DNA of 36,885 nt, taken from the NCBI GenBank assembly GCA_030620115.1, contig JAUXFG010000020.1, positions 1 to 36,885 of the forward strand, given 5' to 3'. Both the position numbers and the translations under genes were made by a program. Of this stretch, positions 30,095-36,885 are shown piece by piece. This stretch comes from Candidatus Fermentibacterota bacterium. GTDB lineage: Bacteria; JAFGKV01. The notes under the pieces were generated by a model. That model worked only from the letters and a program-made list of their open reading frames with translations, was not told where the DNA came from and did no database searches. Within the stretch, counting starts at the first letter, position 1; the number at the start of each line of letters is the position of its first letter.

Positions 30095-30386
30095 GGGCAT
30101 GGCATGCCATGCCCCTACGGGGGATGATCCATCAGTCGTAGGATGCACACAGGATGGCAGGCAGGGGAAGTTCGCAGGCAGGGATGCCTGCGCCACTGAC
30201 CTGCCCCACTGATGCTGGAATGTGGGATAGGATCGACAAAGCTCCCGATCCCGCGCAGTACGCGGGACTCCCGACCCGCCTTCGCCAGAAGGCTATGGCG
30301 TGGCAAGCGAAGCTTGGGGATGGGATGGCAGGCAGAGGAAGATCGCAGGCAGGGACGCCTGCGCCACTGACCTGCCCCACTGATGC
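30095..30386. repeat. Family Q tandem copies with 20-bp palindrome
   Basis: GGGCATGGCATGCCATGCCC (30095-30114) is a perfect palindrome that parallels the one at 27820. Then GGCAGGCAGGGGAAGTTCGC, AGGCAGGGATGCCTGCGCCA and CTGACCTGCCCCACTGATGC (30156-30215) repeat with small changes at 30326-30386. Between them is CGACAAAGCTCCCGATCCCG with a CGCAGTACGCGGGACT core (30234-30330), almost identical to 25906-26000. Confidence 0.78.
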
Positions 30387-30451
30387 GAAGCTTCAGATCA
30401 GCTGTCTTCAGGCAATCCAGCAATCCCGCAATTCAGCATTTTGGCAATTCC

Positions 30452-32182
30452 TCACTCGTTTCCTTTTCTTCTCTCCAAGGTAAAATAGACCACCGGGATG
30501 ACGATGAGCGTCAAGAGAGTGGCAAATCCGAGACCGAAGATGAAGGCGTAGCCCAGGGGTCGCCACCCTTCCTGTGCCATTGTCAATGGCAAGAGCCCGC
30601 CCATAGTGGTCACGGCCGTAAGGATAATGGGGCGCAGTCTGGTTTGGGCCGCCTCGATCAACGCGGTCTTGGTATCAGTTCCAGACCTGATTCTGGCATT
30701 CACATTATCAACCAGCAGGATGGCTGCGTTGACCACCACGCCTGAAAGCCCCACGATGGCGATGAGAGCAACCAGGGCAAAGGTTTGGCCTCCAAACGCC
30801 AAGCCGATTATCGATCCAACTATGGCCAGAGGAATCGTCGCCAGAATGACGAACGGTTGTTTGAATGATCCAAACTGTGCCACCATCAAGATATAGATGA
30901 GAATGATTGCGATGATGAAAGCCTGGCCCATGGCCTGGAAGGATTCTTCCGTCTGTTCCCAATCACCGCTGTAATCGAACCTGTATCCCGAGGGCAGGGG
31001 CATTCTGCTCAGCTTGGATCTGAGTTTCTGAGTAATGGTGACCGCCGAAACCCCCGGCTGATTATTGGCTTTGACCCGTATCACCCGGTCCTTGTTGATG
31101 TGGTTGATCTCGGAGCCTCCCTCCGACACGGTCAGGTCGGCAACGCGCTGCAGTGGCATCGCTCCTCCCGTCATGGTGGGGATCTTGAGGGCGGCAATCG
31201 CTCCTCTTGTTGTTCTGAACTTCTCGGCCATCTCCACAGTGACATCAATATCGTCATCCACGGTTCGAACTACCGTGGCCGTGGCCCCATAGAGGGCGGT
31301 TCTCACTGTGCCCGCGACCATGGCCGGGGCAACGCCATAGAGCGCCGCGCGATCCCGGTCCACATGGATCGTGATTCGAGGTGAGCCGGAGACATAATCG
31401 TCCCGCACATCCACGGTGCCGGGAATAGAGGAGAGAATCGCCTTGACCTGTGCGCTGATCTCGAGGAGCTGATCCATCTCCTTGCCGACTATCTTCAGCT
31501 CAACGGGCGCTCCTGTGGGTGGACCAGACTCAATGGGTTGAAACTCGACTTCCGCACCGGGGATTGTGGCCAGAAGTGGCCGCATGGCTCCTTCGATTTC
31601 ATATGCCTTGAGATCACGATCTTCCTTGTCCTTGAGATCCAACATGATCTGTGCGAAATGCTCGGCGCTTCCGGATGCGAAATCCACCGTACTGGCGCCG
31701 GAGTAGCCGACGTTTGCCACGACATTCTCCGAGTACCTGGCCCATTCCGGGCGGCTCACCAGCTCCTCCACCGTCCTGACGAATCGGTCCGTGTGCTCGA
31801 CGCGGGTTCCAATGGGTGCTTCCACGTTTATGTACAACTGGCCTATATCATCTGCGGGGAAGAGCTCAATCGGCACTATGCCGGAAGCAAAGAGGAGGAT
31901 TGCAATGGCGGCATAAGGAATGATGAGAAGAAGGACCAGTTTTCGGTGCTCAAGTGCCCATGTGAGAGTTGGGACATATACGTGCTTGAGCGACTCCATG
32001 ATGCGTTCGCCCCGACCGAGCGTTCTGCCTTCGTTTCCTGCTCTGCATCTCAGGATCTTAGACGAGACCACCGGGTTCACCAGCATGGCCACCAAGAATG
32101 AGGCCGCCAGAGTCAGCGAAACGGTCTTGGGGATGTAGCCCAGGAAGTCTCCCATGACGCCGCCCATGATGAGCATGGGCAT
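30452..32182 (-). CDS. RND efflux permease, C-terminal part (frameshifted gene)
   Basis: This open frame of 576 residues is the C-terminal half of an AcrB/HAE1-type inner-membrane pump. It begins within helices of the first membrane bundle (Met-Pro-Met-Leu-Ile-Met-Gly-Gly), then holds the second periplasmic porter domain (about 100-390) and the second helix bundle with Gly-Leu-Ser-Gly-Val-Val-Val-Asn-Ala-Ala-Ile-Leu-Leu-Val-Asp. It ends Phe-Thr-Leu-Glu-Arg-Arg-Lys. It is in frame +1 to the upstream half; one extra base near 32194-32199 (ACCACCGGTCTGC on the coding strand where ACCACGGTCTGC is expected) separates them. Joined, the two give about 1064 residues, the usual RND length. Confidence 0.88.
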   Translation of the reverse strand: MPMLIMGGVMGDFLGYIPKTVSLTLAASFLVAMLVNPVVSSKILRCRAGNEGRTLGRGERIMESLKHVYVPTLTWALEHRKLVLLLIIPYAAIAILLFASGIVPIELFPADDIGQLYINVEAPIGTRVEHTDRFVRTVEELVSRPEWARYSENVVANVGYSGASTVDFASGSAEHFAQIMLDLKDKEDRDLKAYEIEGAMRPLLATIPGAEVEFQPIESGPPTGAPVELKIVGKEMDQLLEISAQVKAILSSIPGTVDVRDDYVSGSPRITIHVDRDRAALYGVAPAMVAGTVRTALYGATATVVRTVDDDIDVTVEMAEKFRTTRGAIAALKIPTMTGGAMPLQRVADLTVSEGGSEINHINKDRVIRVKANNQPGVSAVTITQKLRSKLSRMPLPSGYRFDYSGDWEQTEESFQAMGQAFIIAIILIYILMVAQFGSFKQPFVILATIPLAIVGSIIGLAFGGQTFALVALIAIVGLSGVVVNAAILLVDNVNARIRSGTDTKTALIEAAQTRLRPIILTAVTTMGGLLPLTMAQEGWRPLGYAFIFGLGFATLLTLIVIPVVYFTLERRKGNE

Positions 32183-33647
32183 GAAGGCGCAGACCGGTGG
32201 TCATCGTTGCGGTGAGGATGGGGAAGGTTACCTCTCTGGCGCCTACGGCCGCAGCATGCATTCTGATACTCTTGAGGGGAAGCCGATCCGCGTGCTCGAA
32301 AGGGAGCTCTTCCCGTGGGACGGCGTCGAGCCGTGCCTTCTCGCGACTGATTACCTCTGGATTCAGCGGGAGGTCGAGCTTGAGAGCGGCCAAATATCGC
32401 CGTTTCTCCAACTGGAGATGCCGGAATATATTTTCTACCACTACAATTGCATTATCAACAATCATACCGATGACGAGAACGATACTGAAGAGAGTGATGG
32501 TGTTCAGGGACACGCCAAAAGCCCATAGGAATGAAAAAGCAATGAAAATGGAGAGCGGAATGACTAGCGCGGTTATCGTTGCATTCCGCAAGCCCAAGAA
32601 CAAGACTAATGTGACCATGACGACAAAGAAGCCATTGAGCGCCGACCCCTTCATCTGATCAAGTGTGTCATTGATATAGACAACCTGTTCACCTGTGATG
32701 ATGAGCTCGAACCCAGGGGGGAGCCATGCCTTTGCTTCTTCCAATGTCGCCTTGATGTTCTTTGTCACCCCAATGGTATTGGATCCCTGGCGTTTCTTGA
32801 TAGCCAGAGACACCGCGGGGCGCCCGTTCACACGGGAATAGCTGTCGATTTCTTCGTAACCGTCGACAACCGTCGCCACGTCACGTACATAGAGCAGCCC
32901 ATCCGGTCCACTCCCTGCGACCACCTTCCCCAAATCCTCCGCAGTCTCGATTTTGCCTTCCACGCGAACCAGGAAATTCGTGTTGTTGATCCCCAAGGCA
33001 CCGCCTGGAACCTCCACGTTGGACATGGCGATGGAGCCCATCAAGCCATCCAAAGTCACGCCGGCGGCGGCCAAACGATCCGGGTCCACCTCGACGCGAA
33101 ATTCCCGCTCCACGCCACCAATGATTCTGGCCTCGAGCACATCCGGCAAGGATTCGATCTCCTCACGGAGATCGTCTGCCGCACTTGTCAGAGCAACGTA
33201 GTCATCAGATCCGGTCAACGACACCACCACAATAGGGAAATCATTGAAGTTCAGTTCGAGAACCTCAGGATCGAGCGCATCGGATGGAAGCTCGCTTATG
33301 GCATCTGATACTGCTTCCTTTGTTTCCCGTATTGCCTCATCGATGTCTGTTCCCGTGAGAAAGGTTACCACCACAGAGCCTACGCCTTCTGAGGAAGTGC
33401 TGGTGATATTGTCCACGTTTTTCAAACCCTGGAGCTCAGCTTCCAGAGGGTCAATGATCAGACTCTCTACCTCTTCCGGCGCCGCGCCCGGGTAAGGAAC
33501 GATCACCAATGCCAACGGCAGCGCTATGTCGGGGTTCAACTCCTTGGGCATGACAGAGAAGGCGAGGAACCCGCTGAGCGTGGGGAGGAGAACCAGAAGC
33601 AGGAACACGACCCTCCAATTGCGAATGAGGAACTCGAAAAATCTCAT
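32058..33647 (-). CDS. RND efflux permease, N-terminal part (frameshifted gene)
   Basis: The frame opens with a first membrane helix, then Pro-Lys-Glu-Leu-Asn-Pro-Asp and Tyr-Pro-Gly-Ala-Ala-Pro-Glu-Glu-Val-Glu, which are standard RND N-terminal motifs, followed by the porter domain and helices 2-4. The proton-relay segment reads Gly-Met-Ile-Val-Asp-Asn-Ala-Ile-Val-Val-Val-Glu-Asn, so the AcrB Asp-Asp pair is Asp-Asn, as in many related pumps. There is a hydrophilic insertion of about 40 residues after this helix. From about 32197 the reading goes out of frame (His- and Gly-rich nonsense to 32058). The start overlaps the adaptor stop by four bases. It may be a true mutation or a sequencing or assembly error. 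Confidence 0.9.
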   Translation of the reverse strand: MRFFEFLIRNWRVVFLLLVLLPTLSGFLAFSVMPKELNPDIALPLALVIVPYPGAAPEEVESLIIDPLEAELQGLKNVDNITSTSSEGVGSVVVTFLTGTDIDEAIRETKEAVSDAISELPSDALDPEVLELNFNDFPIVVVSLTGSDDYVALTSAADDLREEIESLPDVLEARIIGGVEREFRVEVDPDRLAAAGVTLDGLMGSIAMSNVEVPGGALGINNTNFLVRVEGKIETAEDLGKVVAGSGPDGLLYVRDVATVVDGYEEIDSYSRVNGRPAVSLAIKKRQGSNTIGVTKNIKATLEEAKAWLPPGFELIITGEQVVYINDTLDQMKGSALNGFFVVMVTLVLFLGLRNATITALVIPLSIFIAFSFLWAFGVSLNTITLFSIVLVIGMIVDNAIVVVENIFRHLQLEKRRYLAALKLDLPLNPEVISREKARLDAVPREELPFEHADRLPLKSIRMHAAAVGAREVTFPILTATMTTGLRLHAHAHHGRRHGRLPGLHPQDRFADSGGLILGGHAGEPGGLV

Positions 33648-34765
33648 CCTTGTTCCTCCATGTGCTGCTTGCTACCCGAGACTCGAACCGGCTGCGCGGG
33701 CCGCAGGTAAGTCTGGCCCTCCACCACAAGTACATCGCCTGCTTCCAGGCCGCTCTCGACGATCATACCACACTCTGCTTCTGGTCCGGGAACTACCGGG
33801 CGCTCCTGTGCGAGACTATCCTCGACAACATATGCCGTCCAGGCGCCTCCTCGTTGGAGTAGCACATCAGCAGGAACCACGATGGCGTGCGCTCTTCGCT
33901 CCAAGGGGAGGGTGGCACGTGCGGACATGCCCTGAAGCAATGTTCGCTTATCGTTGGGGATACTCAGCATAACCCTGAATACGGCGCTCTGTAGAGAGGT
34001 CCCCGGCGGCACTGATGAGACAAACGCATCAAATGAACGATCGCCGAATGCGTTGACTCGAACGATGGCGGGAGTTCCAGGCTTGATCTTGATGATGTCT
34101 TGCTCGCCCAAGGGGAACTGGAATCTCAGGGTATCTGTTGCAATCACAGTAAACAGCGGCATGCCCTGTCCCACTGTGGATCCTGTATCCACAAGTCGTT
34201 CCAGGACATAGCCATCAAAGGGGGCGCGTATTGTGGTGTCGTCCAACCGGCGCGTAGCCAAGGCCTTTGCCGCTTTTGCTTGTGCCAGCTGCGCCCTGGC
34301 CACGTCATGAGCGGCCACCGCACCTTCTATGGCTGCATCTGAACTCAAGCCCTCGGCAAAGAGCGAATTCATCCGTTTCTCGTTTGATTCGGCAGTGGCC
34401 AGCCCTGCTTCCGCCATGGCGACTGCGGCATCAGCCTGCTCGAGCCCAAGGACATAGTCATCGCGCTCAATCACTGCCAGGGGCTGATCTCTCTGTACTC
34501 GATCCCCCTCATCTACCTGTATGTGTTCCAACATGCCGTTCACCTTGGCCACCACGTCGACCTGTGCAGAAGCCTCAAGGGTGCCGCCGGCCTCCAGGGT
34601 CACCACCGCCTCTCTCAACGCCAGCGTATCCACCGCCACGATCTGTTCGAATTCACTGGTCGTTCCATGGGCCATGGCCTTTCGGTTCTCCTGACATCTC
34701 CACGCCATAAAGAGAACCACGATGACGGCCAGACCGATACCAAGAAATCTTCGTTTGATCTTCAT
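33644..34765 (-). CDS. RND efflux periplasmic adaptor (membrane fusion protein)
   Basis: The 373-residue product has an N-terminal membrane anchor or signal (about residues 8-24), a biotinyl-lipoyl-like hairpin half (Gly-Met-Leu-Glu-His-Ile-Gln-Val-Asp-Glu-Gly-Asp-Arg-Val-Gln-Arg-Asp-Gln-Pro-Leu), an Ala-rich coiled coil (about 105-165), the second lipoyl half (Thr-Ile-Arg-Ala-Pro-Phe-Asp-Gly-Tyr-Val) and beta-barrel and membrane-proximal domains. It joins the RND pump to the TolC channel. It overlaps the pump gene by four bases, and its start lies two bases past the tolC-like stop, so all belong to one transcript. Length is typical. Confidence 0.93.
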   Translation of the reverse strand: MKIKRRFLGIGLAVIVVLFMAWRCQENRKAMAHGTTSEFEQIVAVDTLALREAVVTLEAGGTLEASAQVDVVAKVNGMLEHIQVDEGDRVQRDQPLAVIERDDYVLGLEQADAAVAMAEAGLATAESNEKRMNSLFAEGLSSDAAIEGAVAAHDVARAQLAQAKAAKALATRRLDDTTIRAPFDGYVLERLVDTGSTVGQGMPLFTVIATDTLRFQFPLGEQDIIKIKPGTPAIVRVNAFGDRSFDAFVSSVPPGTSLQSAVFRVMLSIPNDKRTLLQGMSARATLPLERRAHAIVVPADVLLQRGGAWTAYVVEDSLAQERPVVPGPEAECGMIVESGLEAGDVLVVEGQTYLRPAQPVRVSGSKQHMEEQG

Positions 34766-34767
34766 TT

Positions 34768-36102
34768 CTATTCCTCCGGCGATAGGCCCATGGCAAACTT
34801 GAGCCGAGCCATGGCGAGTCTCAAGTCGAGACTGGTATTCAGTTGATTGGTTATGGCATCGCCACGTTGTTGATGCGCATCCAGCAGCTCTAGATTGGTG
34901 GCATCTCCCTCGCGGTAGCGTGTCGAGATGGCCCGGTGATTCTCAGAAGCAGCCCGCCTGCGCCGGTTGGCAACTTCGATGGCCTTCTGTGCCGTTTCCA
35001 CTGCCAGGTGCGCCGCCTTTGCTTCGAGGGAGACTCCCTTCTCAAAGGCCCGGATTTCATGAGCGGCCTGGCGCGCGTAAGCCTTTGCCTCCTGGACCTT
35101 TGCCACATTGCCGAATCCGAGGGGCAACTCCCAGCCCACCGAACCAATGATTCTCCATGAATCCTGTGAGGGGCTGAAGGCGCTCTCTTCTTGATTCCGG
35201 GTATACTGATAGGTCACTGCAGCAGAAGGCAGGAGAGAACCGGCGGCGGCCTTGACCCCGCGCCTTGCGATTTTCACACCCCGCCGCGCCGCCGCGAGAT
35301 CAGGACGCACCCGGAGCGCCACGGCGATACAGGAGTCAACGGGCATCAGCCGGTGAAGTGGATCACCTATCGGGGGCTCCACCGGCTCCACGGGTGTTTC
35401 TATGTCGCGGTCGATGACCATGTTCAGTGATGCCAGCGCCAAGCGCTCCCCGGCTTCGGCTTGCTGCAAACCCTGCTCCGCTCCGGCCTCAGCAACCTCA
35501 ACGCCCAACACATCGGTTATCGGAATCATGCCCAACTCTTGCATGCGCCGGACCATTCGGAGATCCTCGCGGAGCATGGTTCTGGTTTCCGCAGCAAGGC
35601 GGGCGAGCCCTCTGGCTTTGATGAGGCCGTAGTATGCCTCGCGTGTCTCCACTACCACTTGATTCCTGGTTGCCTGAAGCTCGAGCTCTGCAATGCTTTT
35701 CGAGTCGCGCGAGATCTGGAAGGATTGATAGAGCGCGCCACCGGTGAAAAGGGGTTGACTCACCTCCAGGGTATAGGATCCTGTGGTGAGCGGTTGTACC
35801 ACGGCCTCGATTGTGGGCGGCGCCATGCTGTCATATGCCGCACCAGGGTTGGGAAATTCCATGGTAATCTCTTCGTTATTGCGCATCTTGGTGTACCCGG
35901 CATTGGCGCTGGGCAACATGGCGCTGACGGCTTGCCATACGCCGGCTGACGATGCATTCACTCCTTGCTTTGCCGCAAGAACAGAAGGGTTCCTGGCAAG
36001 CGCGAGACGGACGGCGTCTTCCTCGGTCAGAACCTCGCCCGTGGCAATCGGGGAGCTCACCACCATGCAGAGGAGGGCCAAGAGGAATGTTGTTCTATAC
36101 AT
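34768..36102 (-). CDS. TolC family outer membrane efflux protein
   Basis: The 444-residue product has a signal peptide (to about residue 22), then Leu-Thr-Glu-Glu-Asp-Ala-Val-Arg-Leu-Ala-Leu-Ala-Arg-Asn-Pro-Ser, the usual first helix of outer membrane efflux proteins. Two similar halves follow, each with long helices rich in Ala, Arg and Glu and beta segments such as Tyr-Thr-Leu-Glu-Val-Ser-Gln-Pro-Leu-Phe-Thr-Gly-Gly. It forms the outer-membrane channel of the tripartite pump. The start overlaps the tetR stop by eight bases. Complete length. Confidence 0.93.
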   Translation of the reverse strand: MYRTTFLLALLCMVVSSPIATGEVLTEEDAVRLALARNPSVLAAKQGVNASSAGVWQAVSAMLPSANAGYTKMRNNEEITMEFPNPGAAYDSMAPPTIEAVVQPLTTGSYTLEVSQPLFTGGALYQSFQISRDSKSIAELELQATRNQVVVETREAYYGLIKARGLARLAAETRTMLREDLRMVRRMQELGMIPITDVLGVEVAEAGAEQGLQQAEAGERLALASLNMVIDRDIETPVEPVEPPIGDPLHRLMPVDSCIAVALRVRPDLAAARRGVKIARRGVKAAAGSLLPSAAVTYQYTRNQEESAFSPSQDSWRIIGSVGWELPLGFGNVAKVQEAKAYARQAAHEIRAFEKGVSLEAKAAHLAVETAQKAIEVANRRRRAASENHRAISTRYREGDATNLELLDAHQQRGDAITNQLNTSLDLRLAMARLKFAMGLSPEE

Positions 36103-36772
36103 CGTGCTTTCCTTTGCGATATTCCTCGGTCGCCGCGCCTTCCAAGAACTGCCGACATATCATATCGGTCAGCTCCTCTAAGGGGGGTTTCCTCCCCATG
36201 GAAAGCCAGGCCCAGAAGTTGCCATGAATGATGGAGAAAAGGGTCACTGCAAGAAACCCGGGTGAAAGATCGTGACGGATGATTTTCTGCGCGGCGCCCT
36301 GAGCCATGACTTCGGACATGACACCGGAATTACGCAGCATCAAGTACTTGAACCTGGTGACCAAGCCTTCGGAGGGCGGCTCACGGCATTCGGCTTTTTC
36401 CCCATTCGGGCACGCCTTGCTGATAGGGAAGATCTCCTGACTCCTGGCGTGATGGCGCAGATCAGCCAGCACGGATTGGCGCAGAACCTCAGCGGTATTC
36501 TCGCCTTGCTCCATGGCTTGCCGGAGACGCCGTCCTGACGATTCGATCTCGTCTTCGATCACGGCCCAATAGAGCTCCTCCTTGCTCTTGAAATACCAGT
36601 ATATGGCTCCCTTGCTCAGGTCGGCTTCCTCAGCGATATCGTCCAGCGTGGCCTGAGCAAAGCCCCGCTGCATGAAGATTTTGTCGGCGGCTTGGAGGAT
36701 CTCTTGTCGCCTGGCGAGCCGCTCCCGCTCTCGTCGAGAGAGGGTTTCCTTGTTTGTGTCGGCAGATTCCAC
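36095..36772 (-). CDS. TetR/AcrR family repressor of the efflux operon
   Basis: The 225-residue product has the TetR N-terminal helix-turn-helix: Arg-Gln-Glu-Ile-Leu-Gln-Ala-Ala-Asp-Lys-Ile-Phe ... Gly-Phe-Ala-Gln-Ala-Thr-Leu-Asp-Asp-Ile-Ala-Glu-Glu-Ala-Asp-Leu-Ser-Lys-Gly-Ala-Ile-Tyr-Trp-Tyr-Phe (about 23-65). The C-terminal 150 residues form the ligand-binding dimer domain, whose inducer is unknown. GTG 36772 is the start, with GGAG seven bases upstream. It is the promoter-proximal gene of tetR-tolC-adaptor-RND. Placing the repressor first in its own operon implies negative autoregulation through the palindromes at 36821-36852. Confidence 0.93.
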   Translation of the reverse strand: MESADTNKETLSRRERERLARRQEILQAADKIFMQRGFAQATLDDIAEEADLSKGAIYWYFKSKEELYWAVIEDEIESSGRRLRQAMEQGENTAEVLRQSVLADLRHHARSQEIFPISKACPNGEKAECREPPSEGLVTRFKYLMLRNSGVMSEVMAQGAAQKIIRHDLSPGFLAVTLFSIIHGNFWAWLSMGRKPPLEELTDMICRQFLEGAATEEYRKGKHDV

Positions 36773-36809
36773 AGTCTTTCTCCGTTCTGAATCGATGAAT
36801 TGACCAACG

Positions 36810-36852
36810 AGCCGAATACCGACTGGTTAGTCAAATACTGACTGGCTGGTCA
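36810..36852 (-). promoter_or_regulatory. Tandem palindromic operator upstream of the efflux operon
   Basis: Two similar sites lie side by side: GACTGGTTAGTC (36821-36832) with four-base inverted ends, and TGACTGGCTGGTCA (36839-36852), also with inverted TGAC/GTCA ends. Read as direct repeats they are GACTGGTTAGTCAAATA and GACTGGCTGGTCAATA. A related TTGACCAA half-site begins at 36810. The arrangement is typical of a TetR-type repressor binding as paired dimers. The promoter elements themselves are not clear. Confidence 0.6.
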
Positions 36853-36885
36853 ATATAGGAAGATTTTGGAAATGGGCAAGGGGGA

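Larger units (their letters stand above)
29697..30451. other. Repeat-dominated gap between TA cluster and efflux operon
   Basis: These 755 bases have no gene I can support. They contain a copy of the GGTTCGCGC...ACTTCACATTTC repeat (29698), a CCGGCCATAT hairpin (29902-29925), a GGGCATGG palindrome (30095-30114), two tandem family Q copies (30150-30386) and a short AATCC/AATTC tandem-like stretch before the RND gene stop. Confidence 0.65.

Noticed and set aside
1-36885. CRISPR array
   Set aside because: No regularly spaced direct repeats of 23-40 bases with unique spacers; the repeats here are palindromic, dispersed and variable in spacing.
1-36885. tRNA or rRNA genes
   Set aside because: I saw no cloverleaf with a GTTCRANNC loop and matching stems, and no rRNA-like conserved segments. 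A covariance-model scan was not possible.

Overview
The window reads as chromosomal DNA of an uncultured Gram-negative bacterium, most likely from a candidate phylum in or near the FCB (Fibrobacteres-Chlorobi-Bacteroidetes) superphylum. The main clues are a secreted protein ending in a T9SS-type sorting domain (9524-11773), a GH97 glycoside hydrolase (22048-24081), a TolC/RND efflux operon, and intergenic spaces packed with short palindromic repeats. This placement is an inference. There is no rRNA, tRNA or CRISPR array that I can see.

Layout. 1-1640: a DUF1232 membrane protein, a repeat-filled gap and an orphan 140-residue ORF. 1679-7097: a sulfur and one-carbon block, with an Rrf2 regulator carrying three cysteines, larE, mnmA (4-nt overlap with larE), fhs and an adenosine deaminase family gene, all on the plus strand. 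7205-8059: decayed hdrC/hdrB remnants flanked by dispersed repeats. 8222-17980: a YigZ/IMPACT protein, a secreted M23 peptidase with a sorting domain, a GT-C glycosyltransferase, an SSS-family symporter divergent from a B12-binding radical SAM protein, and a MenA/UbiA prenyltransferase. 18289-18889: minus-strand gene debris (permuted papain-like hydrolase, AAA_14-type ATPase). 19162-24498: a sulfatase-fold lipoprotein-like enzyme, a GH97 enzyme and a small membrane protein. 24719-25872: more debris (head-GIN/DUF2807 lipoprotein, HEAT repeats) with a perfect 19-bp hairpin. 26044-26964: an FHA-GGDEF protein. 27033-29696: three adjacent toxin-antitoxin pairs (Phd/VapC, RHH/MazF, Phd/VapC), each with a 4-nt gene overlap and a TTGACA promoter. 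30452-36772: a tetR-tolC-adaptor-RND efflux operon on the minus strand, with the RND gene broken by a 1-nt frameshift.

How parts work together. The Rrf2-LarE-MnmA cluster looks like a sulfur-trafficking unit under Fe-S control. fhs and the deaminase are plausibly co-transcribed nucleotide/one-carbon genes. The efflux operon is a complete tripartite pump with its own repressor and a tandem palindromic operator.

No clearly new multi-gene system stands out. The most unusual content is: (i) a family of small elements with CCCGG(A/G)(C/T)TTCTCA termini scattered through at least seven intergenic spaces; (ii) the toxin-antitoxin cluster, embedded in a second repeat family, in which the MazF toxin has lost its catalytic arginine; and (iii) an orphan three-cysteine LarE in a thiolation operon. 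All functional calls rest on reading motifs by eye; no database search was run.
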